A stretch of 64,000 nt of DNA, taken from JAAYPI01 sp036734385 (lineage in GTDB: Bacteria > Bacteroidota > Bacteroidia > Bacteroidales > Paludibacteraceae). The notes below the pieces were generated by a model. The model made no database searches and was not told the DNA's origin. It worked only from the letters and a program-made list of their open reading frames with translations. The position numbers and the translations under genes were made by a program. This document shows, in pieces, positions 8,808-16,796 of the stretch (its first letter is position 1; each line of letters opens with the position of its first letter). Location: NCBI GenBank assembly GCA_036734385.1, contig DAIMYQ010000002.1:1-64000 (forward strand). Direction: 5' to 3'.

Positions 8808-11066
8808 ATGGCAAAATCGACAAAAGTTTTGGAAAAAGTAAGTAATTTAAAAAACATTATCAGTGCAAATAATAACACTCACGTCTGGCAATTTTCTCGC
8901 GTAGGAGGTGTTAATCGAGTAAACATTGAAACCGGAAAAGATTTGATTTCATTGGAATATTTAGACCAAAAACTTTGGACAGCCTTGAGTTGCCCTGTTT
9001 ATGGAATGGAAATTGACTCAAAAACGCTTGAATTAATTGATAATGATAATGATGGAAGGATAAGAGTTCCGGAAATTTTGGAAGCTGTAAAGTGGGTAAC
9101 TTCTCTTATCAAAGATCCGAATGATTTAGTTAAAGAGAACAATGGACTTCCGCTTTCTCACATTAACACAGCTACCCAGGAAGGAAGAAATCTATTGGCA
9201 TCTGCCAAACAAATTTTAACCAATATCGGGGAACCGGATGCCTCCGAAATTTCTGTGGAAGAAACTTCCGACACGGTTAGAATTTTTGCAAATACACGAT
9301 TCAACGGAGACGGTATTATCACGGAAGATTCAACTGATGATACCAATATAAAATTACTCATCAATGACATCATTTCTTGCTTAGGTTCCGTTACCGACAG
9401 AAATGGGAAAGAAGGTATTTCTATTGATTTAATCAATGAATTTTACAAAAATTGCGAAGATTATTCTGCTTGGTATGCCAAAGCGGAAGTCAATCTAAAA
9501 AAGATATTACCTTTTGGCGATTCAACAGCCGAAGCATTTGCTTCTTATACTGCCATCAAATCAAAAATGGAAGATTTTTATTTAAGATGCCGTTTAGCCG
9601 AATTTGATGAAGACTCTGTTGGTATTTTAAATTCGCTCAACGCCAAATACGAAGAAATAAGTTCCAAAGATTTATCTTCTTGTACTGACGAAATATCAAA
9701 TTTTCCTCTCACAAAAATTGAAGCAGGTAAAGCTCTTCCCCTTACAAAAGGAATTAATCCGGCATGGGAAAATGCGTTAAACAGTTTCAAAAAATTAGTC
9801 ATTGACCCTGAGTTTCCAAACAAACACGATTTGACGGAAGCAGAATGGAAAACTATTGACCAAAAATTTGAGGAGTATAAAAATTGGCAAGCAGAGAAGG
9901 CTGGCGAGGCGGTAGAGAAACTAGGTTTATCAAGGATTCGTGAACTGCTTGCAGGTAAAACCAAAGAATCATTGCACTTCTTAATTGAACAAGACAATGC
10001 TTTAGAAACAAATACTAACAATATTATTTTAGTAGACAAATTGGCAAGATATTATCGCGATCTTTATAAACTGCTGAAAAATTATGTTACTTTTCACGAC
10101 TTCTATTCGTCAGAATCAAAAGCTATTTTTCAAGTGGGAAGTCTGTACATCGATCAACGTTGTTGCGACTTGTGTATAAAGGTTAGCGATATGAACAAAC
10201 ACAATACGATTGCAAAAACCAGCGGAATTTGTTTACTCTATTGTGAATGTTATTCTAAAACAAAAAATGAAAGAATGACGATTGTGGCAGCATTAACCGA
10301 TGGTGATTTTGACAATATCGAAGTAGGCAGAAATGCTATTTTTTACGACAGACAAGGGGAAGATTGGGATGCCACGATCATAAAAGTAATTGATAATCCC
10401 ATCAGTATTCGACAAGCATTTTGGTCTCCATACAGAAAAGTTTCTCGATTCATTTCTACTCAAATTGAAAAGTTTGCATCTGCAAAAGATAAAGAAGTAG
10501 AAACTGCAGCTACTTCAAAAATAGAAACAACAACGACCAAAGTTGATGAAGGTCTAAAAAACTCAGTAGAAACGGGAGGAACTATCCCTGCCAAACCTGC
10601 TGCCACGGCACCTCATCAAGCCTTTGACATTGGGAAATTTGTTGGTATATTTGCAGCCCTTAGTTTGGCTCTAGGTGCTATTGGATCGGTTCTAACCTCA
10701 ATTCTCACAGGATTTTTGAGCCTTGTTTGGTGGAAAATGCCTCTTGCCATTGTTGGTATAATGCTTTGTATTTCAGGACCATCCATGATATTGGCATGGC
10801 TAAAACTCAGAAAAAGAAACTTGGCTCCTCTATTAGATGCCAATGGCTGGGCTATTAACGCACAAGCAACCATCAATATTGCCTTTGGGAACACATTAAC
10901 TCACTTGGCAACTTTGCCTGAAAATTCGAGACTTAATCTGATTGATCCCTTTGCAAAAAAGAAAAATCCGGTTGTACCAATTTTAATAAGTTTAACTATT
11001 ATTTTAGGGGTTGCTGCCTACCTATTATGGCACTTCGGATTTTTGGCTAAATGGGGGATTTTTTAA
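8808..11066 (+). CDS. Large membrane protein with an EF-hand-like calcium loop, function unknown
   Basis: A 752-residue protein I cannot assign to a characterised family. Residues 78-89 (DNDNDGRIRVPE) fit a canonical 12-residue EF-hand loop, with Asp at 1, 3 and 5, Gly at 6, Ile at 8 and Glu at 12. FNGDGIITED near 164-173 is a degenerate second loop. The middle is mixed helical, with a Cys-rich patch (QRCCDLC and CLLYCECY) near 450-480. A low-complexity Thr/Lys/Pro linker near 565-605 leads to two or three hydrophobic segments (about 610-665 and 725-745). This suggests a large soluble N-terminal region held to the inner membrane by its C-terminus. There is no N-terminal signal peptide. A tiny secreted-peptide gene follows 12 nt downstream. 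Confidence 0.7.
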   Translation: MAKSTKVLEKVSNLKNIISANNNTHVWQFSRVGGVNRVNIETGKDLISLEYLDQKLWTALSCPVYGMEIDSKTLELIDNDNDGRIRVPEILEAVKWVTSLIKDPNDLVKENNGLPLSHINTATQEGRNLLASAKQILTNIGEPDASEISVEETSDTVRIFANTRFNGDGIITEDSTDDTNIKLLINDIISCLGSVTDRNGKEGISIDLINEFYKNCEDYSAWYAKAEVNLKKILPFGDSTAEAFASYTAIKSKMEDFYLRCRLAEFDEDSVGILNSLNAKYEEISSKDLSSCTDEISNFPLTKIEAGKALPLTKGINPAWENALNSFKKLVIDPEFPNKHDLTEAEWKTIDQKFEEYKNWQAEKAGEAVEKLGLSRIRELLAGKTKESLHFLIEQDNALETNTNNIILVDKLARYYRDLYKLLKNYVTFHDFYSSESKAIFQVGSLYIDQRCCDLCIKVSDMNKHNTIAKTSGICLLYCECYSKTKNERMTIVAALTDGDFDNIEVGRNAIFYDRQGEDWDATIIKVIDNPISIRQAFWSPYRKVSRFISTQIEKFASAKDKEVETAATSKIETTTTKVDEGLKNSVETGGTIPAKPAATAPHQAFDIGKFVGIFAALSLALGAIGSVLTSILTGFLSLVWWKMPLAIVGIMLCISGPSMILAWLKLRKRNLAPLLDANGWAINAQATINIAFGNTLTHLATLPENSRLNLIDPFAKKKNPVVPILISLTIILGVAAYLLWHFGFLAKWGIF

Positions 11067-11078
11067 ATAAAGCTAAAA

Positions 11079-11249
11079 TTGAAATATATATCATTAGTTT
11101 TTAACACGATGTTAACCTTTAATAGCATCACGGCTCAAAAAGTATATTGCGTAAAGTATGAAAGTCAAGCCGATTTAAAAGTTTATTTTGTCAAGTACGA
11201 AAGTCAGGCTGGTTGGATAAAAAACTCAAAAGAACATTTAATGTACTAA
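11079..11249 (+). CDS. Small secreted DUF6150-like repeat protein
   Basis: A 56-residue reading frame that begins with TTG 12 nt after the preceding stop. An in-frame ATG lies at 11109. With the TTG start, residues 1-20 form a short hydrophobic signal-like segment ending in SITAQ. The mature part holds two copies of a KVYxVKYESQA unit and ends with GW, K-rich residues and HLMY. That pattern is the one I associate with DUF6150 proteins of Bacteroidetes, which are short Cys/Tyr-rich extracytoplasmic peptides of unknown role. The repeat and the family-like ending argue that it is real despite its size. Confidence 0.65.
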   Translation: MKYISLVFNTMLTFNSITAQKVYCVKYESQADLKVYFVKYESQAGWIKNSKEHLMY

Positions 11250-11280
11250 GATTAAATACAAACATTAAAAAAAACGTAGT

Positions 11281-11306
11281 AACCGATAGTTCTGTAGCGG
11301 TTTTTG
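11281..11306 (+). terminator. Possible weak terminator
   Basis: AACCG...CGGTTTTT forms a 5-bp stem with a 12-nt loop followed by five Ts. It lies about 30 nt after the small secreted gene and just before the assembly gap. Confidence 0.4.
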
Positions 11307-11318
11307 AGCATTAATCCT

Positions 11319-11418
11319 NNNNNNNNNNNNNNNNNNNNNNNNNNNNNNNNNNNNNNNNNNNNNNNNNNNNNNNNNNNNNNNNNNNNNNNNNNNNNNNNNN
11401 NNNNNNNNNNNNNNNNNN
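11319..11418. other. Assembly gap (100 N)
   Basis: A run of exactly 100 N. The flanks share no repeat and no gene is visibly interrupted. The true size is unknown. Confidence 0.95.
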
Positions 11419-11428
11419 AATAATCTCG

Positions 11429-11452
11429 TACTTTTGGTAATTGTTACCAAAA
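11429..11452 (+). promoter_or_regulatory. Promoter -7 element overlapped by a perfect palindrome
   Basis: TACTTTTG (11429-11436) matches TAnnTTTG. TTTTGGTAA-TTG-TTACCAAAA (11432-11452) is a perfect 9-bp inverted repeat covering the end of the -7 element and the expected transcription start. It probably acts as an operator for the CNNM-type gene starting at 11472. Confidence 0.5.
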
Positions 11453-11471
11453 ATTATATGAAATAACAAAA

Positions 11472-12749
11472 ATGGAAATAGCAATATTAGGCATTTTAAT
11501 TCTTTTAAACGGTTTTTTTGCTTTGTCTGAAATTGCATTGGTATCTAGTAAAACAGCGAGATTAGAACAAGCAAGACTGGAAGGAAGCAAAGGAGCAAAA
11601 ACAGCTCTGCATTTACTCAAAAATTCAGAAAATTTCTTGTCTGCTATTCAGGTGGGCATTACATTGATAAGTATCGTTACTGGGGTATATGGTGGTATCA
11701 ATATTGCCGATTCGGTTTCTCCTTTCTTCGAAAAATTTGCTATTACTCAACCCTATGCACATGAAATCGCCTTGACATTGACAATATTACTTATCACCTA
11801 CATCTCTATTGTAGTTGGTGAATTGGTTCCAAAAACAATTGCTTTGAGCGATCCTGACAACATTGCCATACGAGTTGCTCCCATCATCTATCATTTCAGC
11901 AGAGCTTTTTATCCATTTGTAAAACTGTTGTCTATTTCTACTAACTTTATCAAGAATTTACTTGGAATAAAGAAGCAAAACGAACATCTAACAGAATCGG
12001 AATTAAGACAAATGATTAAAATTGCTTCTGCAGAAGGCGTTATAGAGAAAGGTCAAAACATCATTCATGAAAGGATATTTTACTTCTCCGACAAAAAAGC
12101 AAAGCACGTAATGACACACCGAACAGAAGTAGAATGGATAAATATTGAAAAGCCCGAGAATGAAATAAAACAAGCTTTATTGGAAGTTCAACACAGTAAA
12201 ATTGTTTGCTGTAAAGGAAATTTAGATAACTTTCAAGGAGTGATATACCTGAAAGATTTTTATAAATCGTTGGCTGCAGATAATAAATTTAAACTTTCGA
12301 ACTTATTGGTTCAGCCCATTATTGTTCCCGAAAACACCGATGCTAAGAAAGTATTAAGTTTATTTCGCCAGAAAAAAATTCATATTTGTTTTGTGGTAGA
12401 TGAGTATGGTGAATTTGAAGGAATTATAACATTGCACGACATCATCGAAAACATTGTCGGACAAATTCCCGATGAAGGTGAAGCCTACGAGCCTGACGTG
12501 TTTGTCCGCGATGATAAAACAGTTCTTGTAAGTGGCGACGCACCGATAGAAACACTACTCGAAATTATTGAGGACTTCACAATTGATTTCGAAAAAATAG
12601 ATTATTCTACGGTTGCCGGATTTGTGTTCAATCAAATTAATAAAATTCCTGAAATAGGTGATAAATTCGATTATTTAGGTTATAAAATTGAAATTGTTGA
12701 TATTGACGGCAACAAAATTGATAAAATCTTACTAACAAAACTTGATTGA
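11472..12749 (+). CDS. CNNM/CorC-HlyC family transmembrane protein with CBS pair
   Basis: A 425-residue protein with the standard domain order: an N-terminal DUF21/CNNM membrane domain (about 1-185, four hydrophobic segments, starting LNGFFALSEIALVSSKTARL), a CBS-domain pair (about 200-325), and a C-terminal CorC_HlyC transporter-associated domain (about 340-425, with VDEYGEFEGIITLHDIIENI leading into it). Family members act in Mg2+/Co2+ efflux or are annotated as hemolysin-like. Here only the family assignment is safe. It is monocistronic, with a palindrome on its promoter and a strong convergent terminator downstream. Confidence 0.9.
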   Translation: MEIAILGILILLNGFFALSEIALVSSKTARLEQARLEGSKGAKTALHLLKNSENFLSAIQVGITLISIVTGVYGGINIADSVSPFFEKFAITQPYAHEIALTLTILLITYISIVVGELVPKTIALSDPDNIAIRVAPIIYHFSRAFYPFVKLLSISTNFIKNLLGIKKQNEHLTESELRQMIKIASAEGVIEKGQNIIHERIFYFSDKKAKHVMTHRTEVEWINIEKPENEIKQALLEVQHSKIVCCKGNLDNFQGVIYLKDFYKSLAADNKFKLSNLLVQPIIVPENTDAKKVLSLFRQKKIHICFVVDEYGEFEGIITLHDIIENIVGQIPDEGEAYEPDVFVRDDKTVLVSGDAPIETLLEIIEDFTIDFEKIDYSTVAGFVFNQINKIPEIGDKFDYLGYKIEIVDIDGNKIDKILLTKLD

Positions 12750-12795
12750 CTGCATAACGTAAATAGAGCATTATAATAAAATGAGCACTTTGAAT

Positions 12796-12829
12796 AAAAA
12801 AGGTCGGAAAATATTTTCCGACCTTTTTT
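12796..12829. terminator. Bidirectional terminator between convergent genes
   Basis: AAAAAAGGTCGGAAAA / TTTTCCGACCTTTTTT is a perfect 16-bp inverted repeat around a 2-nt centre. It sits between the CNNM gene and the convergent sugar mutase gene. Confidence 0.92.
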
Positions 12830-12851
12830 ATTATTAATAATAGAAACTTTA

Positions 12852-14603
12852 CTAATTCAAATTCAAAGAAGCCATAACAGCTTTTATTTTTTCATCAGCT
12901 GCTTGTTCCGCTTTATCATAACCTTCACGAGACTTCAATTCGCCACGCACTTCAATGTAAAACTTAATTTTGGGTTCTGTTCCTGAAGGACGAACAGAAA
13001 TTTTCGTTCCGTCTTGTGTAAAGAACTGCAATACATTAGATGTCTCAGGCATTTCTAATGTAGTCGTTTCACCTGCTCTCAAATCAATTGAACGCAAAGT
13101 AGCAAAGTCTTTTATGAGGATTACGGCCGAACCTGCAATTTCCTTTGGAGGACGACTTCTTAAGGTTGTCATCATTTTTTTTATTTCTTCTGCACCGGTT
13201 TTGCCCTTTTTTACAACAGAAATGCCTTTTTCTCTTGAATAGCCGAATTCCAAGTAAATATCCTGTAAAAGTTGATACAATGTTTTTCCGTTATCTTTTG
13301 CCCAAGCAGCAATTTCAGCCATCAAAGTACAGGCAGAAACAGCATCTTTATCACGAACAAAATCTTGAGCTAAAAATCCGTAGCTTTCTTCACCCCCACC
13401 GATATATTGAAGTTTACCTTCGTTTTCACGAATAACAGCAGCTATCCACTTAAATCCGGTGTAGCAATCAAAAAAACGAACACCAAATTTCTTGGCTATA
13501 TCGGTAATCAATTCTGTAGTAACAATGGTTTTAACAACATATTCTTTACCTTTCAATTTACCAAGTTCTTTCCACCTACGAATGATGTAATAAGTAAATA
13601 ACAAAGCTGTTTGATTTCCATTTACCAAAATAAACTTTCCGTCATTATTCTTCACAGCAATACCCAAACGGTCACCATCAGGGTCCGAAGCCATTACCAA
13701 ATCGGCATTTACCTTTTCACCTTTTTCAACGGCCATTTTAAGAGCGGCAGGTTCTTCAGGATTAGGCGAAACTACAGTAGGGAAATCGCCACTGGTAACG
13801 TCCTGTTCCGGCACATTAATAATGTTTGTAAAACCATAAGCTTTCAAAGCCGCAGGAATCAAGCGAACACCCGTACCATGAATAGGAGTATATACAATTT
13901 TCATGTCTTTATTTCTCTGAATAGCTTCTGGAGAAAGAGACAAAGATTTAATTTTATCCAAATAAACAGCATCAACTTCTTCTCCGATAAGTTCTATCAA
14001 AGAAGAATTTCCGGTAAATTTCACATCATCTACCGTTTTTACATTGTTCACTTCATGAATAATATTTACATCGTGAGGAGCAATTACCTGAGCCCCATCA
14101 TTCCAATATGCTTTATATCCGTTATATTCCTTAGGGTTGTGACTTGCTGTAAGGACAATACCACTTTGACATTGCAAATGACGAATAGCAAAGGAAACCT
14201 CAGGTGTAGGTCTCAAACTATTGAACAGGTAAACTTTAATTCCATTTGCCGAAAAAATATTAGCGGCTGTTTTAGCAAAAAGTTCACTGTTATTACGACA
14301 ATCATAGCCAACAACTACTTTAATCTGAATGCCGCCTTTTCCAAATTCTTTCTTTAGGTAATTAGACAAACCCTGAGTAGCCGAACCAACCGTATAAATA
14401 TTCATTCTGTTGGTTCCTACGCCCATAATGCCACGCAAACCACCAGTACCAAATTCCAAGTCCTTATAAAAAGATTCTATTAAGTCTGTAGTATCATCAT
14501 TAGCAAGCATGGCTTTCACTTGCTCTTTAGTTTTCTCATCGTAGTTGCCATCTAACCAACGTTGAGCTTTTTCCTTTACTTGTAAAAGTAAGTCCTTTTC
14601 CAT
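12852..14603 (-). CDS. Phosphoglucomutase / phospho-sugar mutase
   Basis: A 583-residue cytoplasmic enzyme of the alpha-D-phosphohexomutase superfamily, probably interconverting glucose 1- and 6-phosphate. It shows the phosphoserine loop TASHNP (152-157), the Mg-binding SDPDGDRLG (near 310), the sugar-binding GGGEESYGF (near 405) and the C-terminal phosphate loop RPSGTEPKIKFY (near 545). Its length and the wide loop spacing match the PgcA-type bacterial alpha-phosphoglucomutases rather than the shorter GlmM/ManB enzymes. Phosphomannomutase activity cannot be excluded. It has its own promoter and is convergent with the CNNM gene. Confidence 0.92.
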   Translation of the reverse strand: MEKDLLLQVKEKAQRWLDGNYDEKTKEQVKAMLANDDTTDLIESFYKDLEFGTGGLRGIMGVGTNRMNIYTVGSATQGLSNYLKKEFGKGGIQIKVVVGYDCRNNSELFAKTAANIFSANGIKVYLFNSLRPTPEVSFAIRHLQCQSGIVLTASHNPKEYNGYKAYWNDGAQVIAPHDVNIIHEVNNVKTVDDVKFTGNSSLIELIGEEVDAVYLDKIKSLSLSPEAIQRNKDMKIVYTPIHGTGVRLIPAALKAYGFTNIINVPEQDVTSGDFPTVVSPNPEEPAALKMAVEKGEKVNADLVMASDPDGDRLGIAVKNNDGKFILVNGNQTALLFTYYIIRRWKELGKLKGKEYVVKTIVTTELITDIAKKFGVRFFDCYTGFKWIAAVIRENEGKLQYIGGGEESYGFLAQDFVRDKDAVSACTLMAEIAAWAKDNGKTLYQLLQDIYLEFGYSREKGISVVKKGKTGAEEIKKMMTTLRSRPPKEIAGSAVILIKDFATLRSIDLRAGETTTLEMPETSNVLQFFTQDGTKISVRPSGTEPKIKFYIEVRGELKSREGYDKAEQAADEKIKAVMASLNLN

Positions 14604-14627
14604 ATTTTAGTTTATTTTTATTCCGTG

Positions 14628-14635
14628 CAAAAATA
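14628..14635 (-). promoter_or_regulatory. Promoter -7 element for the phospho-sugar mutase gene
   Basis: On the minus strand this reads TATTTTTG, matching TAnnTTTG, 24 nt before the start codon at 14603. Confidence 0.6.
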
Positions 14636-14722
14636 CGATTTTTTTTGTAATGAGAAAGAAATTATACGAAAAGAGAGCCGAAAAAAAGAGCCACAATTTG
14701 CATTATTTTCGCCAAAAATACT

Positions 14723-14751
14723 TTTGATTTAAAAAAATATTCATACTTTTG
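14723..14751 (+). promoter_or_regulatory. Promoter of the ilv operon
   Basis: TTTG (14723-14726) and TACTTTTG (14744-14751), 17 nt apart, match the Bacteroidetes -33/-7 pair. Transcription would start near 14757, about 30 nt before the leader peptide start. Confidence 0.7.
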
Positions 14752-14785
14752 CAAACAGTTTTCCTCGAAATTATAAAAAATTGTA

Positions 14786-14848
14786 ATGAAAATACTAAGC
14801 ACCCTCATCGTCAATATCATTTTTCTAGTGGTCTGTGCCATTAGGTGA
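14786..14848 (+). CDS. ilv operon leader peptide
   Basis: A 20-codon reading frame, MKILSTLIVN followed by IIFLVVCAIR. Eleven of its 20 residues are Ile (5), Leu (3) or Val (3). It lies between the ilv promoter and an intrinsic terminator upstream of ilvD. This is the arrangement of branched-chain amino acid attenuator peptides such as ilvL in enterobacteria. Its TGA stop (14846-14848) lies inside the 9-nt segment that can pair with the terminator region. A ribosome reaching the stop would mask that segment, while a ribosome stalled at Ile/Leu/Val codons would leave it free. No Shine-Dalgarno is visible, which is normal for this phylum. Confidence 0.75.
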   Translation: MKILSTLIVNIIFLVVCAIR

Positions 14849-14896
14849 GATGGGTGTGTGTTCAAATTTACAACAATATAAAGCCTTTCTCACCTA
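14842..14896 (+). promoter_or_regulatory. Predicted antiterminator pairing in the ilv leader
   Basis: TAGGTGAGA (14842-14850) is perfectly complementary to TCTCACCTA (14888-14896). The first arm contains the leader stop codon. The second arm lies inside the terminator hairpin, so the two structures should compete. Confidence 0.65.
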
Positions 14897-14917
14897 TGTG
14901 GGTTAGGCTTTTTTTTT
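14880..14917 (+). terminator. Attenuator terminator of the ilv operon
   Basis: AAAGCCT (14880-14886) pairs with AGGCTTT (14905-14911), with an inner CAC/GTG pair (14891-14893 and 14898-14900). A run of nine Ts (14909-14917) follows. It lies between the leader peptide and ilvD, so it acts inside the operon. Confidence 0.8.
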
Positions 14918-14954
14918 GATTATAACTTATTAACACAACAATAAACTTACACAA

Positions 14955-16787
14955 ATGAAAAATCAACTTCGCAGTTCGTTTAGCACACAAGGTCGTAGAA
15001 TGGCCGGAGCTAGAGCTTTATGGAGAGCAAATGGAATGAGTGAAGAACAATTGGGAAAACCTATTATTGCCATAGTAAATTCTTTTACGCAATTTGTTCC
15101 CGGACATGTTCATCTACATGAAATAGGACAATTGGTAAAAGCGGAAATTGAAAAACAGGGTTGCTTTGCTGCCGAATTTGATACAATTGCCATTGACGAT
15201 GGTATTGCTATGGGTCATGATGGAATGCTATATTCCCTACCCAGCCGTGATATTATTGCAGACAGTGTGGAATATATGATTAATGCACACAAAGCAGATG
15301 CGATGGTTTGTATTAGCAACTGTGACAAAATCACTCCGGGTATGCTAATGGCTGCCATGCGGTTAAATATACCTACTGTATTTGTTTCTGGTGGACCGAT
15401 GGAAGCCGGAGAATTAGATGACAAGCAGCTTGATTTGATTGATGCAATGATTCAGTCTGCGGACGAATCGGTTTCTGATGAACAGATTGAAAAAATTGAA
15501 CATGCAGCCTGCCCTACCTGCGGTTGCTGTTCCGGTATGTTTACAGCCAACTCCATGAACTGCCTCAACGAGGCTATTGGTTTAGCTCTTCCGGGTAACG
15601 GGACTATTGTAGCTACTCACGCAAACAGGACGCAATTATTCAAAGATGCAGCCAAGTTAATCGTCGAAAACACCTATAAATACTATCGTGATGGAGACGA
15701 GAGCGTTTTACCACGCTCCATTGCTACTCGTGATGCATTTCTGAATGCCATGACACTTGATATTGCTATGGGAGGTTCAACGAACACGGTTTTACATTTG
15801 TTGGCGGTTGCCCAAGAAGCAGGAGTAAACTTCACCATGGACGATATTGATGCTTTATCTCGCAAGACCCCTTGTTTGTGCAAGGTTGCTCCTAACACGC
15901 AAAAATACCACATTCAAGATGTTAATCGTGCCGGAGGCATCATTTCTATTTTAGCTGAATTGGCAAAAAAGAACTTGATCAATACATCCGTTAAACGAGT
16001 TGATAACAAAACATTGAACGAAGCTATTGATAGTTTCTGCATTACAAGTAAAAATGCAACTGACGAAGCCATCAAAAAATACAAAAGTGCTGCAGCTCGC
16101 AAATTCAATTTGGTATTGGGTTCTCAGGAAACATACTACAAAGAATTGGACACCGACCGTGCCAATGGCTGTATTCGCGACATTGAACATGCTTATACAA
16201 AAGACGGAGGATTAGGTATTTTGAAAGGAAACATTGCTTTGGACGGTTGCGTAATTAAAACGGCAGGTGTCGATGAAAGTATCTGGAAATTTTCAGGAAC
16301 AGCCAAAGTATTTACTTCTCAAGAAGATGCTTGTACAGGCATCCTAAAAGGAAATATCAAGGCAGGTGATGTGGTGGTAATTATATATGAAGGTCCTAAA
16401 GGTGGTCCGGGAATGCAAGAAATGTTATACCCTACTTCTTATATTAAATCCAAACATTTGGGTAAGGAATGTGCTCTTATTACTGATGGTCGTTTTTCAG
16501 GAGGCACTTCAGGACTTTCCATTGGTCATATTTCACCCGAAGCTGCAGCAGGTGGTAATATTGGATTATTGCAAGACGGAGATATTATTGACATCGACAT
16601 CCCGAACCGTTCTATCAACGTCCGTTTGACAAAACAAGAATTGGACGCTCGCCGTAAAGCCGAAAAGGCAAAAGGCAAAAATGCTTGGAAACCTACTCGA
16701 GACAGGGTTATTTCTAAATCGTTAAAAGCCTATGCCAGCATGGTTTCTTCGGCAGATAAAGGTGCTGTAAGAATTGTAGAAGACTAA
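14955..16787 (+). CDS. ilvD: Dihydroxy-acid dehydratase
   Basis: Dehydrates 2,3-dihydroxy-isovalerate and -methylvalerate to the 2-keto acids of valine and isoleucine. The protein has 610 residues, full length for the IlvD/Edd family. Iron-sulfur cluster cysteines are seen in SNCDK (Cys123) and in PTCGCCSGMFTANSMNC (about 187-203), with the conserved Mg-binding IDDGIAMGHDGM at 80-91. GGPGMQEMLYPTSYI and DGRFSGGTSG are the family's C-terminal signatures. It is the first structural gene behind the leader-peptide attenuator. The next gene begins 9 nt downstream, so it leads a long operon that also carries three glycosylation genes. Confidence 0.97.
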   Translation: MKNQLRSSFSTQGRRMAGARALWRANGMSEEQLGKPIIAIVNSFTQFVPGHVHLHEIGQLVKAEIEKQGCFAAEFDTIAIDDGIAMGHDGMLYSLPSRDIIADSVEYMINAHKADAMVCISNCDKITPGMLMAAMRLNIPTVFVSGGPMEAGELDDKQLDLIDAMIQSADESVSDEQIEKIEHAACPTCGCCSGMFTANSMNCLNEAIGLALPGNGTIVATHANRTQLFKDAAKLIVENTYKYYRDGDESVLPRSIATRDAFLNAMTLDIAMGGSTNTVLHLLAVAQEAGVNFTMDDIDALSRKTPCLCKVAPNTQKYHIQDVNRAGGIISILAELAKKNLINTSVKRVDNKTLNEAIDSFCITSKNATDEAIKKYKSAAARKFNLVLGSQETYYKELDTDRANGCIRDIEHAYTKDGGLGILKGNIALDGCVIKTAGVDESIWKFSGTAKVFTSQEDACTGILKGNIKAGDVVVIIYEGPKGGPGMQEMLYPTSYIKSKHLGKECALITDGRFSGGTSGLSIGHISPEAAAGGNIGLLQDGDIIDIDIPNRSINVRLTKQELDARRKAEKAKGKNAWKPTRDRVISKSLKAYASMVSSADKGAVRIVED

Positions 16788-16796
16788 AAAAAACGT

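Noticed and set aside
11265..11538. Minus-strand frames running through the N run at 11.3 kb
   Set aside because: They exist only because N codons do not stop translation; no supported sequence on either side.
13611..14357. 248-codon plus-strand open frame
   Set aside because: Antisense to the intact phospho-sugar mutase; composition is rich in Phe/Arg/Ile/Asn with no family signature.
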